Source: Nepenthes gracilis
Taxonomy: Eukaryota; Streptophyta; Magnoliopsida; Caryophyllales; Nepenthaceae
DNA length: 64,000 bases
Assembly (NCBI GenBank): GCA_033239525.1
Contig: BSYO01000009.1
Span: 12,049,299-12,113,298 of the forward strand
Reading direction: 5' to 3'
A model generated the notes under the pieces. The model did not search any database, was not told where the DNA came from, and worked only from the letters and a program-made list of their open reading frames with translations. The translations under genes and the position numbers were made by a program. This document shows positions 1-12,900 of this stretch, piece by piece (position 1 is the first letter of the stretch; every line of letters begins with the position of its first letter).

Positions 1-240
1 CAACAAAACCTATGGTTAGTCATGAATAAAATAATCATTTCATCACTCAAATTCATTCTATTATGAATAAGTATTTATAAAACTTAACAGCTGGTGGATT
101 TTTCTGAAGTTTATCAACTGGTCTATTCAAAAGAGTCGAAAAACATCCCTCAAACATACATTATTTAAATCATTGAAATCGATACATGTCTGCCAATTTT
201 AATTGTGCTTCTTGACTTGAGCCATGTAGGATAGCCAATT
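1..240 (-). pseudogene. Ty3/Gypsy reverse transcriptase N-terminal fragment
   Basis: The minus-strand translation just left of position 240 contains NWLSYMAQVKKHN followed by a broken match to the plant Gypsy RT segment W(R/Q)MCIDFxDLNxAC, here read as NWQTCIDFNDLNNVCLRD. Stop codons interrupt the frame. This is the RT region just upstream of the catalytic core. The catalytic YxDD box would lie beyond the window edge. It belongs to element A. Confidence 0.65.
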
Positions 241-594
241 TGGATACTTCATTGGATACTTAACTTCACAAATGAACCTAGTGTTTATAAGCTTCTTGAC
301 CTCTTTAAGTATGGCTGCCATTTTCTCCTATAGCAACCCCATCTCTCTTTCATGATTGGCTCATGCCTTAACATGATATTAACATGATATGCAGCCTATG
401 AACCATCATCTCAATTAAAATTCCAAGCACATTAGTGGTGTCCAATCAAAGATACCACAGTTGCTTCACATGAAAGTGATGAGTTCCTGCTTTAAATCTG
501 GATATAGGGAGGACTCAATGTACCTTCTCACCGTTCAGGATCTGACGGGAGCTTGGTGTGTGGTTCTCCAAGCTTTCCTTGCTATAATGTAGCC

Positions 595-789
595 TCATAT
601 TGTAGATTGAACTCCTTTATAAGCGGGGGTTGGTCTGGACCTTGTTAAGTGAGATAGCAATTTCAGATGAATACTTGGTTTCCTTAGACCTTGCCTATCC
701 CATATGGCATTATAAACCGATAAGTCAACAATGAGGAATGTCAGAACATAAGAAACCCTTTTGACAGTAAATCCATGACATAACCTCAA
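595..789 (-). pseudogene. Ty3/Gypsy aspartic protease C-terminal fragment
   Basis: The 64-codon frame contains TFLIVDLSVYNAIWDRQGL and then HLKLLSHLTRSRPTPAYKGV. These match the end of the Tat protease seen at 47416-47823, where TFLVVDLPSVYNAILGR is followed by HLKMMFPTPY. The D(T/N)GSS active-site region is not recognisable upstream. It is a decayed piece of element A, lying between its gag and RT fragments. Confidence 0.65.
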
Positions 790-1889
790 GGTGGACTAAT
801 CTTTTTACATTAACAGGCTCGTTATGTAGGTCATATAATAAATTGTTTGAGGGTTTAAATTGCTCATTGTTCAATCTTAATTTAATCAAGGTATTGAAAT
901 AAAGAATATGCCTAGGACTATAATTATCAACAAAAACTCATTTCAATTGATACTCCTAAATTTTATCTGAAATGATGGCTGGTACACTAAGAGGGTAAGA
1001 ATGAGGAGACATTTGTTGATTTGAATCATTTTCATCAAAATAAGTTATATCCTTCCTTTATCTTTTGCCCCTTGCCTAGGGACACCGAGTCTTGATTTCT
1101 AATTGCGTCCATCGGCTTTATGGACACCATATTTAGTCTTTATGGACACCATATTTAGTCTCTCCACTGTAACTTGGTTGTGTGGAGGTGTTGGATTTCC
1201 CTCTTCAGCAGCTTCTAATGTCTTTTTGCCATACTAGATTGTGAAGGAGATTCCTCTCTTGCACTCTTAAGTGTTGTGCCTAATACTCATATAGAAGTGG
1301 CAGTACTTCAATTCATTTGAGGCATTAGGATTGTTGACCAGATTGGGCCACTACAAGAATTTTTCATCATGAATCTATATCATGATATTTTATTTTGAAT
1401 CTATCAAGTAGTGAGGTCTATCAATTCACGAGTCAAGTTTGATCCAGCATTGCCTATGGTTATGGTTCTTCCTCCATCCTTGTTTTGTCTTTATTTCTCA
1501 TTTCCCTACCTTCCATATTTGGATTTAAGTCTATCCTCTCAGACCCCCGGAACTTGTTCACCTCATTTGCACCGATATAATCCATGGCCATTGTTTTTGC
1601 CTCCACAAAGATCTTGGGGGCTTGTTGCATCAATATTGTGAAAAGAAGTCCCTAAACTACAAGGCTATAAGAAGGCATTGAACTTAGCTCCATCAGTGAG
1701 ATTTTTTGATGCTCCTTACTTCCGTGTCAGAGTGAGATATGAAGCATTTTAAGCTCTCTTTTGGAGCTTGTCTAATCTTTGACTAGGTGCTGGAGGTGCT
1801 TTTTCTCCCCATGCCTTTATGCAAAATGGGAGAGAAAATTATTAGAGAGCTTCTGAAAGGTTCCAATTGAGTATGGTTTGAGCAGATAA

Positions 1890-2255
1890 AATCAGACTCT
1901 GAAGTTACCTTTCAATGTAAGGGAAAAACAATAATAGAGTATCGTGTTCCCTAGATTTTGAAATAGCAACAAAGTGTGGATATAGTCTGGGTGATCCATA
2001 GGGTCCACACTCTTCTCATATGGCTCCAGCACCAAAATCTTGAATTGGTGGGGTAGAGAGAGTCCCAAAACCTCTTCCATTAGTCTTTGGCCAACCTATA
2101 TAGTTTGGCACTCTAGAGTTCCTTGGAACACCTGCATTTATGTTTTTATTATTCTCTCCTCTACGTCGATAGAGGAGGATATCTTCAAGTATTGACAGAA
2201 GTTTTCGTGTCATGTCCCAATTACAAGGTCCTATTATTACTTGAATAATCCTCAT
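1890..2255 (-). pseudogene. Ty3/Gypsy gag core fragment
   Basis: One frame reads PHQFKILVLEPYEKSVDPMDH and ends CFSLTLKGNFRV. It parallels the retrotransposon gag motif in this window's other Tat elements (KFKM, YDGSxDPIDHLDxFRT, CFPLTLKGDARI). A second frame upstream (2255-2081) gives the variable region before this motif, with stops. It encoded the capsid-like part of Gag. It is continuous in orientation with the gag start at 4734 once the intervening AT-rich block is ignored. Confidence 0.7.
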
Positions 2256-3718
2256 TTAACTTGAGGCAAATTATGTCATTTTTATTTGTAAAAAATTTAT
2301 TTATTTAACCCATCGTTTGAAACTCAAAACTTTATTATGACATAATATAAAAATATCACATACTAACAAAAAGGCTTAAAATGATAATATGGCAAATCAT
2401 ATGACCCAAAAATACCACATTTAAAAGTAACTCTAAATATTAACTATATATGATCTCAAATATACATAAAGAGGAGCATCTGTACTAAACATCAAAGTAA
2501 TCGAGCATCCTAATCCAATCGAACTATTGAAATGAACCAAAATCAACTCATAAACCAATAACATTCTACATGACTACCCAAATTACAATAAATAATAGTT
2601 GGAACAAAAATTAACAATTCAAAACTATTATTTGGATTGATATATTACAAAATTGATATTGGAAATCCTAAAACTATTACTGATCATCCATCTCTTCGAT
2701 CCAATAACCTACAAGTATAGTCTCAAGCCTTCTAATTTGAAATGCTAGTAAAAATCAAAATAAGAATAAACTAATTACTCAATAAGGTATACTTTTTACA
2801 ATAAAATATATATATACATAAAAAAACATACCAGAATATAATATGATCAAAATCTGAAAATAATAATATAATTTCATAGACACGTTATATATAGTTTGAA
2901 ACTGATGATCAATTTTCTTCTTTAAATTGTGTAGCATCTAAATTATACTAAAATAATACTAAAACTTATGAGCCAAGCTTTAGTGGTGGCATCAACGATG
3001 AAGGGGTGAATATTGAAACTTGAGTTATATATACTTTAATATAACTAAATGCCATATGTTATTATTTAATACTCACAGGTGAGCCATCATATATATAATC
3101 CTATATATATGGTCAAGCTCTACTTTTAATCCACAGATGATAAGTTCAAACCTTCATTATTACTATAATATATTATGATATATTATAATATATTTTATCA
3201 ATTTACTACAATGATTCATATATAATCTAATAAAAAATTTTACTTAAATACGAACATATTTTTTATATTTTCTCATACAAAAAAAAATCATTATCATTAA
3301 ATTTATATAGATTTTTTATCCTCATTTTTTTGAATACTTATCATTCAGTGAAATCAGATTCATGCAGAGAATTTATCTTGCATTTTAAGGGCATGCAGGA
3401 ATAGCAATATATGATTTTATAATATACAAGAACTCTTAATGCATAGAAATCAACATAGTTAAGATAATTTTATCAATTCACTCCAATTACAAACATGCAA
3501 AATATTTAAACTTAAAAATTCATGAACTAAACATAATTTATATAATTTTCTCAAGTGTAAAAACATGCATGCACAATTTTTATAGTGATTCAAATCTATA
3601 AAAATATATGATTAAAATAGAAGACATGTAAAAATAATATTATAAAAAATTAACACATAAATATTATGAATTGAGGCATGTATTTTATAAAAGTTTTATA
3701 AAATAGAAGTACAATAAC

Positions 3719-3749
<31 letters not shown>

Positions 3750-4540
3750 CTTTAGGCATAAAAATATCATATATATATATATAAGTACTCGAAATAATAA
3801 ATACTTATAAAAATTAAAAAATAACAGTAACAAGAGAAAGGGGTTTAGATATATTTACCTTATACTTAAATTTATCCAAAAATCTCTTAAATCTCACTTA
3901 GATCCTCTTTCTCTAATGTTTTCTCTCTCTATTTTTTTTTTCTTTTTCTCCCTCTTCTCTCTAAAATTTATAATAAAATGACTAAAATCAACCTAAGGGA
4001 ACCTTTAATAGAAAATTCATGTATATGCGCTTACTAGACACACCTCAGGTGTCAAGGTAGAAGCCATAGGTATACGAGCATCTGTTAGGTTCCTACATTT
4101 TGCCTTGATAATGCACATACATCGAGTATATATCGGGTATGATTAATCTGCCTAAAATATACACGAATGTTTTATAAGTATTCTTCAGGCAAGTTTTCTG
4201 ATTTGATATAATCCGATTAGAAAATCAACTTTAACACAAAATCTCATTTGACTTTAATATTCTATCAACTCAACTTCATTAATTATTATAAAATTTATAA
4301 TTCGAGATCTATACCTTATATTTTGACTCAGTATTAGAATAGGCATCAATAGTTTATGGGTGCTACTGCACTTCTTCTCTATATGATTTGATCTTAGTCA
4401 CTCTTTGTGATTTACAGTTATGACCCTCTAGTGTCACTTCACTATTTTTAAAGTTTAATCAACTTACCAATCGGACTAGCCGCTCCATCATGGGTCCAAT
4501 GAGTCTTAGAACGCAATCACTATGTAGGCTCCCTAACCTG
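2256..4540 (-). mobile_element. Probable old chromovirus-type LTR inserted in element A gag
   Basis: This is a strongly AT-rich stretch of about 2.3 kb with no coding potential, separating two halves of a gag relic. Its layout resembles the minus-oriented Tekay LTR at 60060-62592. Near the left it has a block with TAATTACTCAATAAGGTATA (compare TTTAATACTCAACAAGTATC near 26210). Near the right (3890-3975) it has a pyrimidine-rich CTCTTTCTCT tract. I could not fix the TG/CA ends or a target duplication, so boundaries and identity are tentative. Confidence 0.3.
3719..3745. repeat. (AT)n microsatellite
   Basis: An uninterrupted run of about 13 AT dinucleotides, with a shorter AT run at about 3768-3783. 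It lies inside the AT-rich LTR-like block. Confidence 0.9.
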
Positions 4541-4559
4541 ATGTGGCCTTCCACATTTT

Positions 4560-4734
4560 CCTTCTCTTCAACGCTAAGGTTGCCGAGGTAGGGGCCCAAT
4601 TTAATCAAGCTAGTCCTCCTACTTCCTCCCATAGTTGTTTGACATCCAATTTTGTACGCTGTCTTACAAGGCGTTGTTCGCTAATTCATTGCTGGGGCGT
4701 GGATGGAATGCTTACGAGTTCTGATATTAACCAT
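4560..4734 (-). pseudogene. Tat gag N-terminal fragment
   Basis: The minus strand from 4734 reads MVNIRTRKHS, matching the gag starts of the other Tat elements here: MVNTRTRQSA at 24097, MVNTRAQASD at 49523 and MVNTRAHTSA at 51469. The frame is then broken by a stop after about 16 codons. It marks the beginning of gag of element A. Confidence 0.6.
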
Positions 4735-6721
4735 GATTGTTGTCTTCTTAGGCCTTCTTGTAGATTTATGGGTAATTTGTTTAAAATCAAGTTAATTAAC
4801 TTGTTTCCATAAATTGAGCCAATGACGTGTGTCATAAATTCAAAATTAACTTGAGATCTTCCTTGTTGGGTGCTTAGATCTTCTAATCAAATCCTGTATA
4901 CTACAAACTACAAAAAAAAAAAAAAAAAAAAAAATTCAAAACATGAAAAAAATTAACAAATTTATCATTCAATATTCAAGACAGTATCACAATAAACAAA
5001 TTAAAAAGCGAATAACTAAAAGATGAGATAAAATAAGTATATTTTTGGATGGTAAGCTCCTACCTTCAAAAATTTAACAGAGTAAATATGCCTTATCATT
5101 CAATACTCAAGACACTATCACAACAAGATTTTAGAGTACAAACTCCCAATCTTATTGTACAGGCTTAAGTAATGTGGAGCTTATGCATAAGCAAGCGTCC
5201 TTGGTTTATCTTCGTAATCAAATGATTGCTCAGGGAAACAAAGATAGCACCTTCTATTTTAAATAAATTTGTATTCATAGAAACGATGAACCTATCTAAG
5301 AGGCAGTTCAGTAACCCCTCAATCTCAATTACCGCTCAAAGTGGGCACCTTATACCAAATAACTATCTAGTCTTACTAATCAATTAGGGTGGGTTATATT
5401 CAGACAAAGTAATTATTCAGTTTTGGTAGCTACTCGGAGTAGGATCTCCAATTTAAAAGCCATATCTCCCCTTTAATTATATGGAGTTTTCTTGCCTAGA
5501 TCAACTGATTTTAGATGAGCACGCTGACACGTTCTGATGATTTTCTTGGAGTCTTAGTGAGGGTTTATCAAGACAGCATCTTGATGTCATGCCACACATC
5601 CTAAACTACCACTCGAAAAATTGGGACTTATTGGGCCATTCTTAAACAGCCGGCCGCATGTGTATCTCCCAAAACGAAGTGTTTTCATCATCGCAGACTT
5701 CAGTAACCAAATTGATCAATCTGGCATGGCATTTCGTCCCAACCGATAACTCAACATTCTGATAAATTGAGCCTTCAAACATGATGGGCTACTAATAGCC
5801 GGTCTTTTGGTGTCCAGAACGTGCTCTCACAAACCCACCCATTTGACAATCTACCTCTCTAACAATGGAGCCCATTATGATGGTCTGCATTGAATATTCC
5901 TCTTACTATTTTGTTGCTGGATGCATTGGGTGGCGCTATTGAATATAAAATTTTGATTTTTAATGACAATGTCTTTCTTTTATTTAGTTAATACATTGCC
6001 CAAAAACCGCACAAAATAATGACTAACCATAGAAATATTCAGTCGGTGTGACAGAGTCGTCTTTGCTCCCACTAGCTAGTTTTCACAAACCAAATTAACA
6101 ACAAACAAAAGCTTAAGATATCAAAGGCAACTTCAAACTACCAGACAACAAGCCACGCTTGTTCTTTAACCGCGCACCAATTCACAGAAAAGACCAGGCT
6201 TCAACGAGTAGAATACATGAATGACAGCTCCACGCCCAGTGCTATGTTGCACAAAAGATATCAAATGCAAAGATTAACTGGAAAATTTGAGTGGGTGCCA
6301 AGTAGTGGGACAAGTTCAAAAGTCGATGATGATGTGGGACCCCACCAATGAAACGAGAAGGCAAAAGGATGCGTAAAAGGATTCAACACATTTAAAATGC
6401 AATTAGAGGTACTAAAAAGAGGATAGATAAGAGATTGCCCTAAAAATGGTGTAGAGGAACTCTTATAGTGGGAGCTATGTCTTGATGCAGCCATGTAATT
6501 CAAGGATCAAAGGGCTTTATTTTTTTCACTTTATTTTTCTTTGGGTGGGGACCCGAAGTGCATGATAAATACTTTCCTACATTATGCCACAGTCATTGGT
6601 TTGTTTGTTGGTGTACATACACACAGACATACAGAACAAAAGAGAAAATTTCCTCGGCCATTTCATCCATGTACGAAAACGAAATGACATGAGATATCCA
6701 TCTGTGACAGTTCTGACAATC
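4735..6721. other. Non-coding stretch, no recognisable gene
   Basis: I see no supported gene here. It holds a poly(A) run at 4912-4934 and AT-rich DNA that could include the untranslated leader or 5' LTR of element A, but no primer-binding site or LTR end could be fixed. Near 6511-6535, AATAAA-like motifs on the minus strand lie about 450 bp beyond the stop codon of the FKBP19-like gene and could belong to its polyadenylation region. Confidence 0.4.
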
Positions 6722-6880
6722 TTTGGCAGTGGATGACTAGCAAGCTCTCCATGGTGAAATGCAGCCTCAAAACGATAATGTGCGAACTATTATGCTATTT
6801 TGATTGTTTGGTAGTGGATGACCAACAAGCTCTCCTTGTTGAAATGCAGCCTCAAAATGATAATGTGCAAACTAATATGC
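6722..6880. repeat. Imperfect tandem duplication, about 85 bp period
   Basis: TTTGG followed by (C/T)AGTGGATGAC starts at 6722 and again at 6807. The two copies stay alignable through GAAATGCAGCCTCAAAA and AACTA(T/A)TATGC, with scattered substitutions. It lies about 100 bp beyond the stop codon of the FKBP19-like gene, so probably in its 3' UTR or flank. Confidence 0.8.
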
Positions 6881-6975
6881 ATTTTAGGCCAAAACATACC
6901 ACTCTTGCTTATAAAATTCAATTATACCTCGCCAATAGTTTGTGCCTGTCCAAGCAAACTGCACAAATGAGCATA

Positions 6976-9900
6976 TCAATTTGAAATGATTTTGAGGAGC
7001 TCAATATCAAATAAGAGAGTTTTGTCTATCAATCCCTGGTTCCTCAGCACAAAATCCAATGCTCGTTGCCCCTGTTCAATACGTTTGCATGAGCAACACT
7101 GTATGGGAATCATTAAATGCACGAACAACCTTATGTAGTGAAATGTCTGAATCCAATGCAAGCATACCGAAAATGTCGTTGGCCTAGGGCCCTTCTTGTT
7201 GAAGTCATTCCCAGGGTATCCCAACTCCGGAGGGACTATGATCCTGCATCATGGAAGGAAAACCTATGAAATACATTCCATCTTTGTTACTTGTATTCGC
7301 CACCTAAGCAACTTTTGCTTTCACAGCATAAGATTAGAGATTTCACGAGATCATTTGCAAGGGCAAAAGTCATTCATGTGGGAATGTGGTATTTTTGATC
7401 TTGAGGCCAGTTGAGGTCCAGCTCCGTTGCTTGTGCTGAAAATTTAATTACTTAGGCCCACAGACTTGAGTTTTCATGTTTTTGCAATTACGAAAAGGGT
7501 TTAATGTGCTTGCTGAGATCTCATTTTTCAGCACTTAAAAAGCACCTCTTGTAAAACCTCTACTACATGAAAGTCCCCTAGAATTTTGAAGACATGCTGT
7601 CGGGATAACATTGTTAGCAGTAAGATAGGAAACATCCAGCTAGAAAGCAAGTAAGCAGGAATATGTACACCTTATAAAGATTTAAGAATCATAGAAAAAG
7701 AACAAAATAAAGACAGCAGCTCCAAAACCTTCTAATGCCACCCTGAGCCATGCTTGAGACAGCTTCCTCAAATGCTGGTATGACCTACAAATCGAAACCA
7801 AACAATGGACAGCACCAACACATAAGCCTATATCATCACAAGTTTCAGTTATCCCACCATATATAAAGCAAATGCACCATAAAAAACTTTTTCTTTACAT
7901 CATTTCGGTAAAAATCCAACGATATGGGGCAGGATTAAACCATATACAGTAAGATTTTTTTTGGAAAATCTCTTAACTCATTTCAGACAGGCAGGAAAAT
8001 TAGCTAGTGATGGGAAATCAGCAGCGTGAAGCAGTTTTGGTAGTTGAGAAGAATGTAGGTGAAATGCAGTTAATAAGCAATGGAATAAAGAAAAATAAAG
8101 AACAATGATGCTTCCCTTCACTAAAATTTACCTAGGTATATCATAGTGTTACCTATGACAAGGTGAAGCAACTTTCTCACCTCTTGAGATCCTATTTTAA
8201 ATTTGTAGTAGTCTTTGTCGTCACCCTGTGTATATAGAAGCCATATACAGTTCAATCTGTTTGCTCAATAGAGAATGGAAGAGTCTTCAGAAAGAGAGAG
8301 AGAGAGAGAGAGATGGGGGGAGGGACTGAGTGCATGCAGCAGCTGGTACCTCAAAGGAACCCCCCTTTGTCTTATTTCGAGCTTCAAATATACGTCCATA
8401 GTATCCTATGGTGAAGCCATCCCAATCCACCTAAAATTGTAAAACAGCTATAGTAATACAATTCTCGAAGATTGGCAGAAAGCTAAATATAAGAAACAGG
8501 CTCCAAAGTAAAAGCATGCGTGATTTTTCCTAAAAAGTTCAAGGTCAGCTTAGTACCTTTGAGCCCTTCTGTTATGGTAAAATATTCTCCTCTAATCCCA
8601 ACATAGGAAATTTGGCAAGCCAATATATTCTTTTATTCATATTAGATAATAAATTAATTAACTTGTATGATTTAATAGCAATTTGACATCATTGCATTGC
8701 TTACCACAACAGTCTCCCCTAACTTAGGAGTGGGGCCACTTCCAACTCTCAGGTCCTGCATCATGTAAAGGGTTTGAAGTTATTACCAAATTACTATATA
8801 AGTGCAAAATGCACATTCTAAATTTGGTTAGTCCAATTCTAAATCACAACCTTATATTGAAGACCTGACTCGGTTTCAGTATAGTCGGCATATCGCATTT
8901 TGGTCTTGCCATAATCTTTTCCCCGAATTGCTGGCACTGCAATTTCACAGAAAGCATCAACATCTTGATGCATCATAGACAAACCAAGTTCAACCAATTG
9001 AGGTTGCAAAACAATTGTTCACAGTAATATAAATTATGCGACCAACGATATATCTATTAGCGTTTCGAATGTAGGTGGCTTGGTCAACATAATGAATATA
9101 GCACCAACATAGACTGACACAAATTTATGCAAATTGACAAATCAAGTATGCAGTGGCAGATACATGGAAACATAAGCAAAGAATTACAACAGAAATTAAC
9201 CAGACAACAATTGTTAGCATTACAAACACAATAACATATATGAAGTAGTGGTGTGCATAGAACCGTCAAAATTGGAAACCAAACCAGAACAAACAATAAT
9301 TTTTTGGTTTAGTCTGGTTTGACTCAGGAAATGGTTCAGTCTGGTTTTCTGATTTTCAGATACTGAACCAAACTGCAAACTGTTTGTGTCATTATTAAAT
9401 GTTTACCTAGCGTATATGCCATATTTAATGTAGGTTGTTAATTGAATGCAGTTCCCTATATATATAAATATAGAACCATAATTTTTTGTGTCAAAAACAC
9501 ATCTATACGGAAAAAAAAGTTTTACATTTTTAACGTACAATATGTGTAGAATAGAGGATTTAAGGAAACCTACTCAACGGAAGCTTTCAAATAGAGTTCG
9601 CACTTAGTGAAGGATTGCCTAACCACTGCCTTCGTAATTTGTGCTCCAATGGACCATATTGTCACAATTCAATATTGACATCCTGAAGTTGCGCTATCAG
9701 CAAAGCTTCAGACAGTCAGATTTTAACACATGCAATATGACTTACATGCCGCAGCAGAGCTCTCAACAAATAAGAAATGCCACAGTTCAACAACAAAAAA
9801 TTGCAGGAAAGTCACCACTTAAGCTCCTATCTGAGCAACTCCATTCCAACTATCTCCTAGACACTGGATTAAAATGCTCACCGTCTGCTGACTATCAGAC

Positions 9901-12900
9901 TCAATATGTTTGGAATGATTTCTACACACTTCTTAAAGTACCCTCTTAGACCAAGGTGACATTTATATATTTGAACCTTACGACTTATGTCTTAAGGTAA
10001 TCATGTGCTTGCTAAGACAATCATGACACTTTTTTCAGCACAGGACCATCATCCGTGCAACTGGACTGAACCAAGCTCAGTGGCATTAGGATGATTATAT
10101 AATTGTATAATATGTGTAAGTAAAACAATAAAGTATTAAGACTCACTAAGGAGGGTCTACATGAATCCACTTTTGTCAGCCCACTTAGTTTAATAGCATT
10201 CTCCAAGAGTAGAAACACATTCATATCCTATTTTATCACTTTAGTTGAAAATTTTCTAAGCCTACCTTCGTTTCTTGTTACCACAAATCACAACCAAATT
10301 ACTCTTTTCACTAGCGCTATTTGGCCGACATATAGGTATCTGAATTAAATTAATCGTGCTCTAATTTTTTTCTTCTATGGATGCAACTTTTAAATGGTTA
10401 CAGATATATTTGTTCATCATATTTTAAAGTCATCTCACTTATTTATATTAACATTCTCATCTCCATAATGATTGCTTTTTGCACATGTTTAATTACCCAA
10501 TATTTCAATACACAAAACATAGCGAGTTTAGCAACTGTCTTATAAACAGCTTCTTGTCAATTTTGAGAGTGCCGTCCAATCACACAAAGCACTCCCAATA
10601 CATTTTCTTCATTTTAATATGTCACATCATTTTCAATCTCTCTTGCTCTTCAAATATAAAGGGAAGATAACCAAATCTATTATTTTTTGGAATATTTTAT
10701 TAATTAATTTTGATTTGTTAATTATTTAATTAGATTTAGTAAAATTGCTTTCACATTTTTTTTTTTTTAATTTCTACTAATCTTGATGTTGTAGATTTGT
10801 TAACCTCTATCCATAGTGCTAACTTTGCTTGCACACCCACACTAGTTTCATCTATCAAATAATATTATTTGCATATAAAATGTACCGAGAAACCTCATTT
10901 TGAATATGTTTTATAAATTAATACAACACTAATTTAACAAGTAATAGCACAAAATTGAATATTGACGTACTGTACATAATAGAGAGATCCTCGGTATTTC
11001 TTCCCATAGTTCTAACACTAATATTATACCCATAACACATATCCCTAACAACATTTATATATTTTTAGCCAAGTCTTTCTTTTCTAACACCAATTATAAG
11101 ACTTTCCAATGTGCCCTATGCCTTCTCTAAATTAATAAAAACCATCTAAAATTCTTTTGTTTTTACTGAATTTCTCCATAATCCTTTTCAATACACACAT
11201 AACATCAATCGTTGAATGTATTGACAAAAGGCCAAATTGATTTTGACATATTTTTCTTATATTAGTCCATATTCAGTTACTATTTCCAAAAAGTTTCATA
11301 GCATTGCGCACTATTTTAATATCCTGACAATCTGTATAACTATGAATATCTCCCATTTTTGTTATATTAAGGCACTAAAAGGCTTTCCCTCCACTTATCT
11401 TTCTCTCTATGCTTAAAAGTCATATTAAATAAACTAGTAAAACAACGAGCCCTATATACTCCTAAGTATTTACAAATTTTCATAGGTACCAAATCTTGTT
11501 CTATCAATTTATCATTATCATCATTTTAATTACATATTTGACTTCTTGAGCTCTAATTTTATGAAAAATGTTGGAAACTTTGTTTTTTTCCTCTTCACTA
11601 ACTCTAGATTTTGACCTTCATTCGATTTCATTGAATAGCTTGTTGCAACAACTTCATTATCTTCGTTTTATGTGATCTTCTTTTACTAATATACAATCAT
11701 ATTACCCTCTGATACATCCAATACAACCTAAGTTCCTACTCCTTCCTTCTCTGGCATTAGCCATTTTGTTTACATTGTTTTCTCCCTCTGTGGTTCCTAA
11801 CTAATCAGCTTAATTTTAAATTCTGAACTTTTCCTGCACTATTTGCGATTTGTTCTTGTATCTTCCAAAATTTTTGGTAATACTCCAATGATGTCTTGTC
11901 TTATATCACTGTCTCCAACAGTATTTCACACGTTCAGCCCACCACCAACCTCCCGTAGTACCTACAGTTCTTCCTTGAAAACTCCTAAGACTTCCTTTTC
12001 TACACTGTTTCGAAATATAAGATAGTTTCAACAAATATCTTCTTCCAACAAATAACTGAATTTTATCACCTTTTCATCATTCAAGTTTTACCATCTAGTT
12101 CTCTCACATCCAGAAATAATGTTCTTTTTCTTCCATCCTTTAATGCTTACATCTAAACCATAAGTTTATGATGAGTGGTTACTTGTTAAACTCTCCCCAA
12201 TGATGATAATGCAATCCAAACAATACAACCTATATATTTTTCTTGTTAAGAAAAAATCTCTTTGATTAGTATTAGGTCCCCTCTTAAAAGTTATTAAGTG
12301 ATTGTATATTTTTTTTATAAGCAAATATTGAGTGTTACAGGGTCAAAAGAGAGACTAAACTCTAAATCATATCCCTTGAATCATTCTTAGCTTCACAACC
12401 AAGACCTCCATGAACTCGTTCTGACTCTAATAATGCGAACTTGTTCTGACTCTAATAATGCAAGCCTTTTGAAACAAACCAAACAGTCGTTTAGAATTAT
12501 TTCTAAAGAGATTTACCCTGAACATTTATTTAGCTTCTCCCAAGTCCTTTACTTCAAAAGTGGAAACCAACCCCCCTTTATTGTTGGTGATCGTCTCCAA
12601 ATTATTTCTAGACAATACCTAATTAGATGCCATCAACATTCAATGACGAAAACAAATAAAAGATTGAGCCATATACGTCTCTTCATCTAGTCCACCATTA
12701 AGAAATGCTGTTTTGACTCCATTTGGAACAACTCTGATCACTGTGAGCAAGCATACCTAGAATTGAGCAAACATAGACAAATCACTAGAGAAATTGTCTC
12801 TTCATAATCAATAGCCTTTAGTTGGGTATTGCCATTCACCACCAACCAAGCCATCTACTTATCAGTTGGTCCATCAGCGTTGCACCTAATCTTGAAAAAA

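Larger units (their letters stand above)
1..4734 (-). mobile_element. Degenerate Tat-type Ty3/Gypsy element (element A), truncated by window edge
   Basis: Read on the minus strand from 4734 downward, fragments appear in the order gag N-terminus (4734-4560), gag core (2255-1890), protease C-terminus (789-595) and reverse transcriptase N-terminus (240-1). This is the gag-PR-RT order of a Ty3/Gypsy polyprotein. The motifs match those of the better preserved Tat elements at 17-25 kb and 39-50 kb in this window. No frame stays open for long, so it is an old relic. The gag is interrupted between about 2256 and 4540 by unrelated AT-rich DNA that looks like an LTR. The rest of pol lies left of the window. 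No LTR of this element could be delimited. Confidence 0.7.

Noticed and set aside
4543..4812. 89-codon plus-strand frame
   Set aside because: The opposite strand carries the Tat gag start MVNIRTR, which explains the open stretch.
9641..9949. 102-codon plus-strand frame, Gln-rich
   Set aside because: It is inside intron 2 of the FKBP19-like gene on the opposite strand. There is no recognised domain and no supporting signals.
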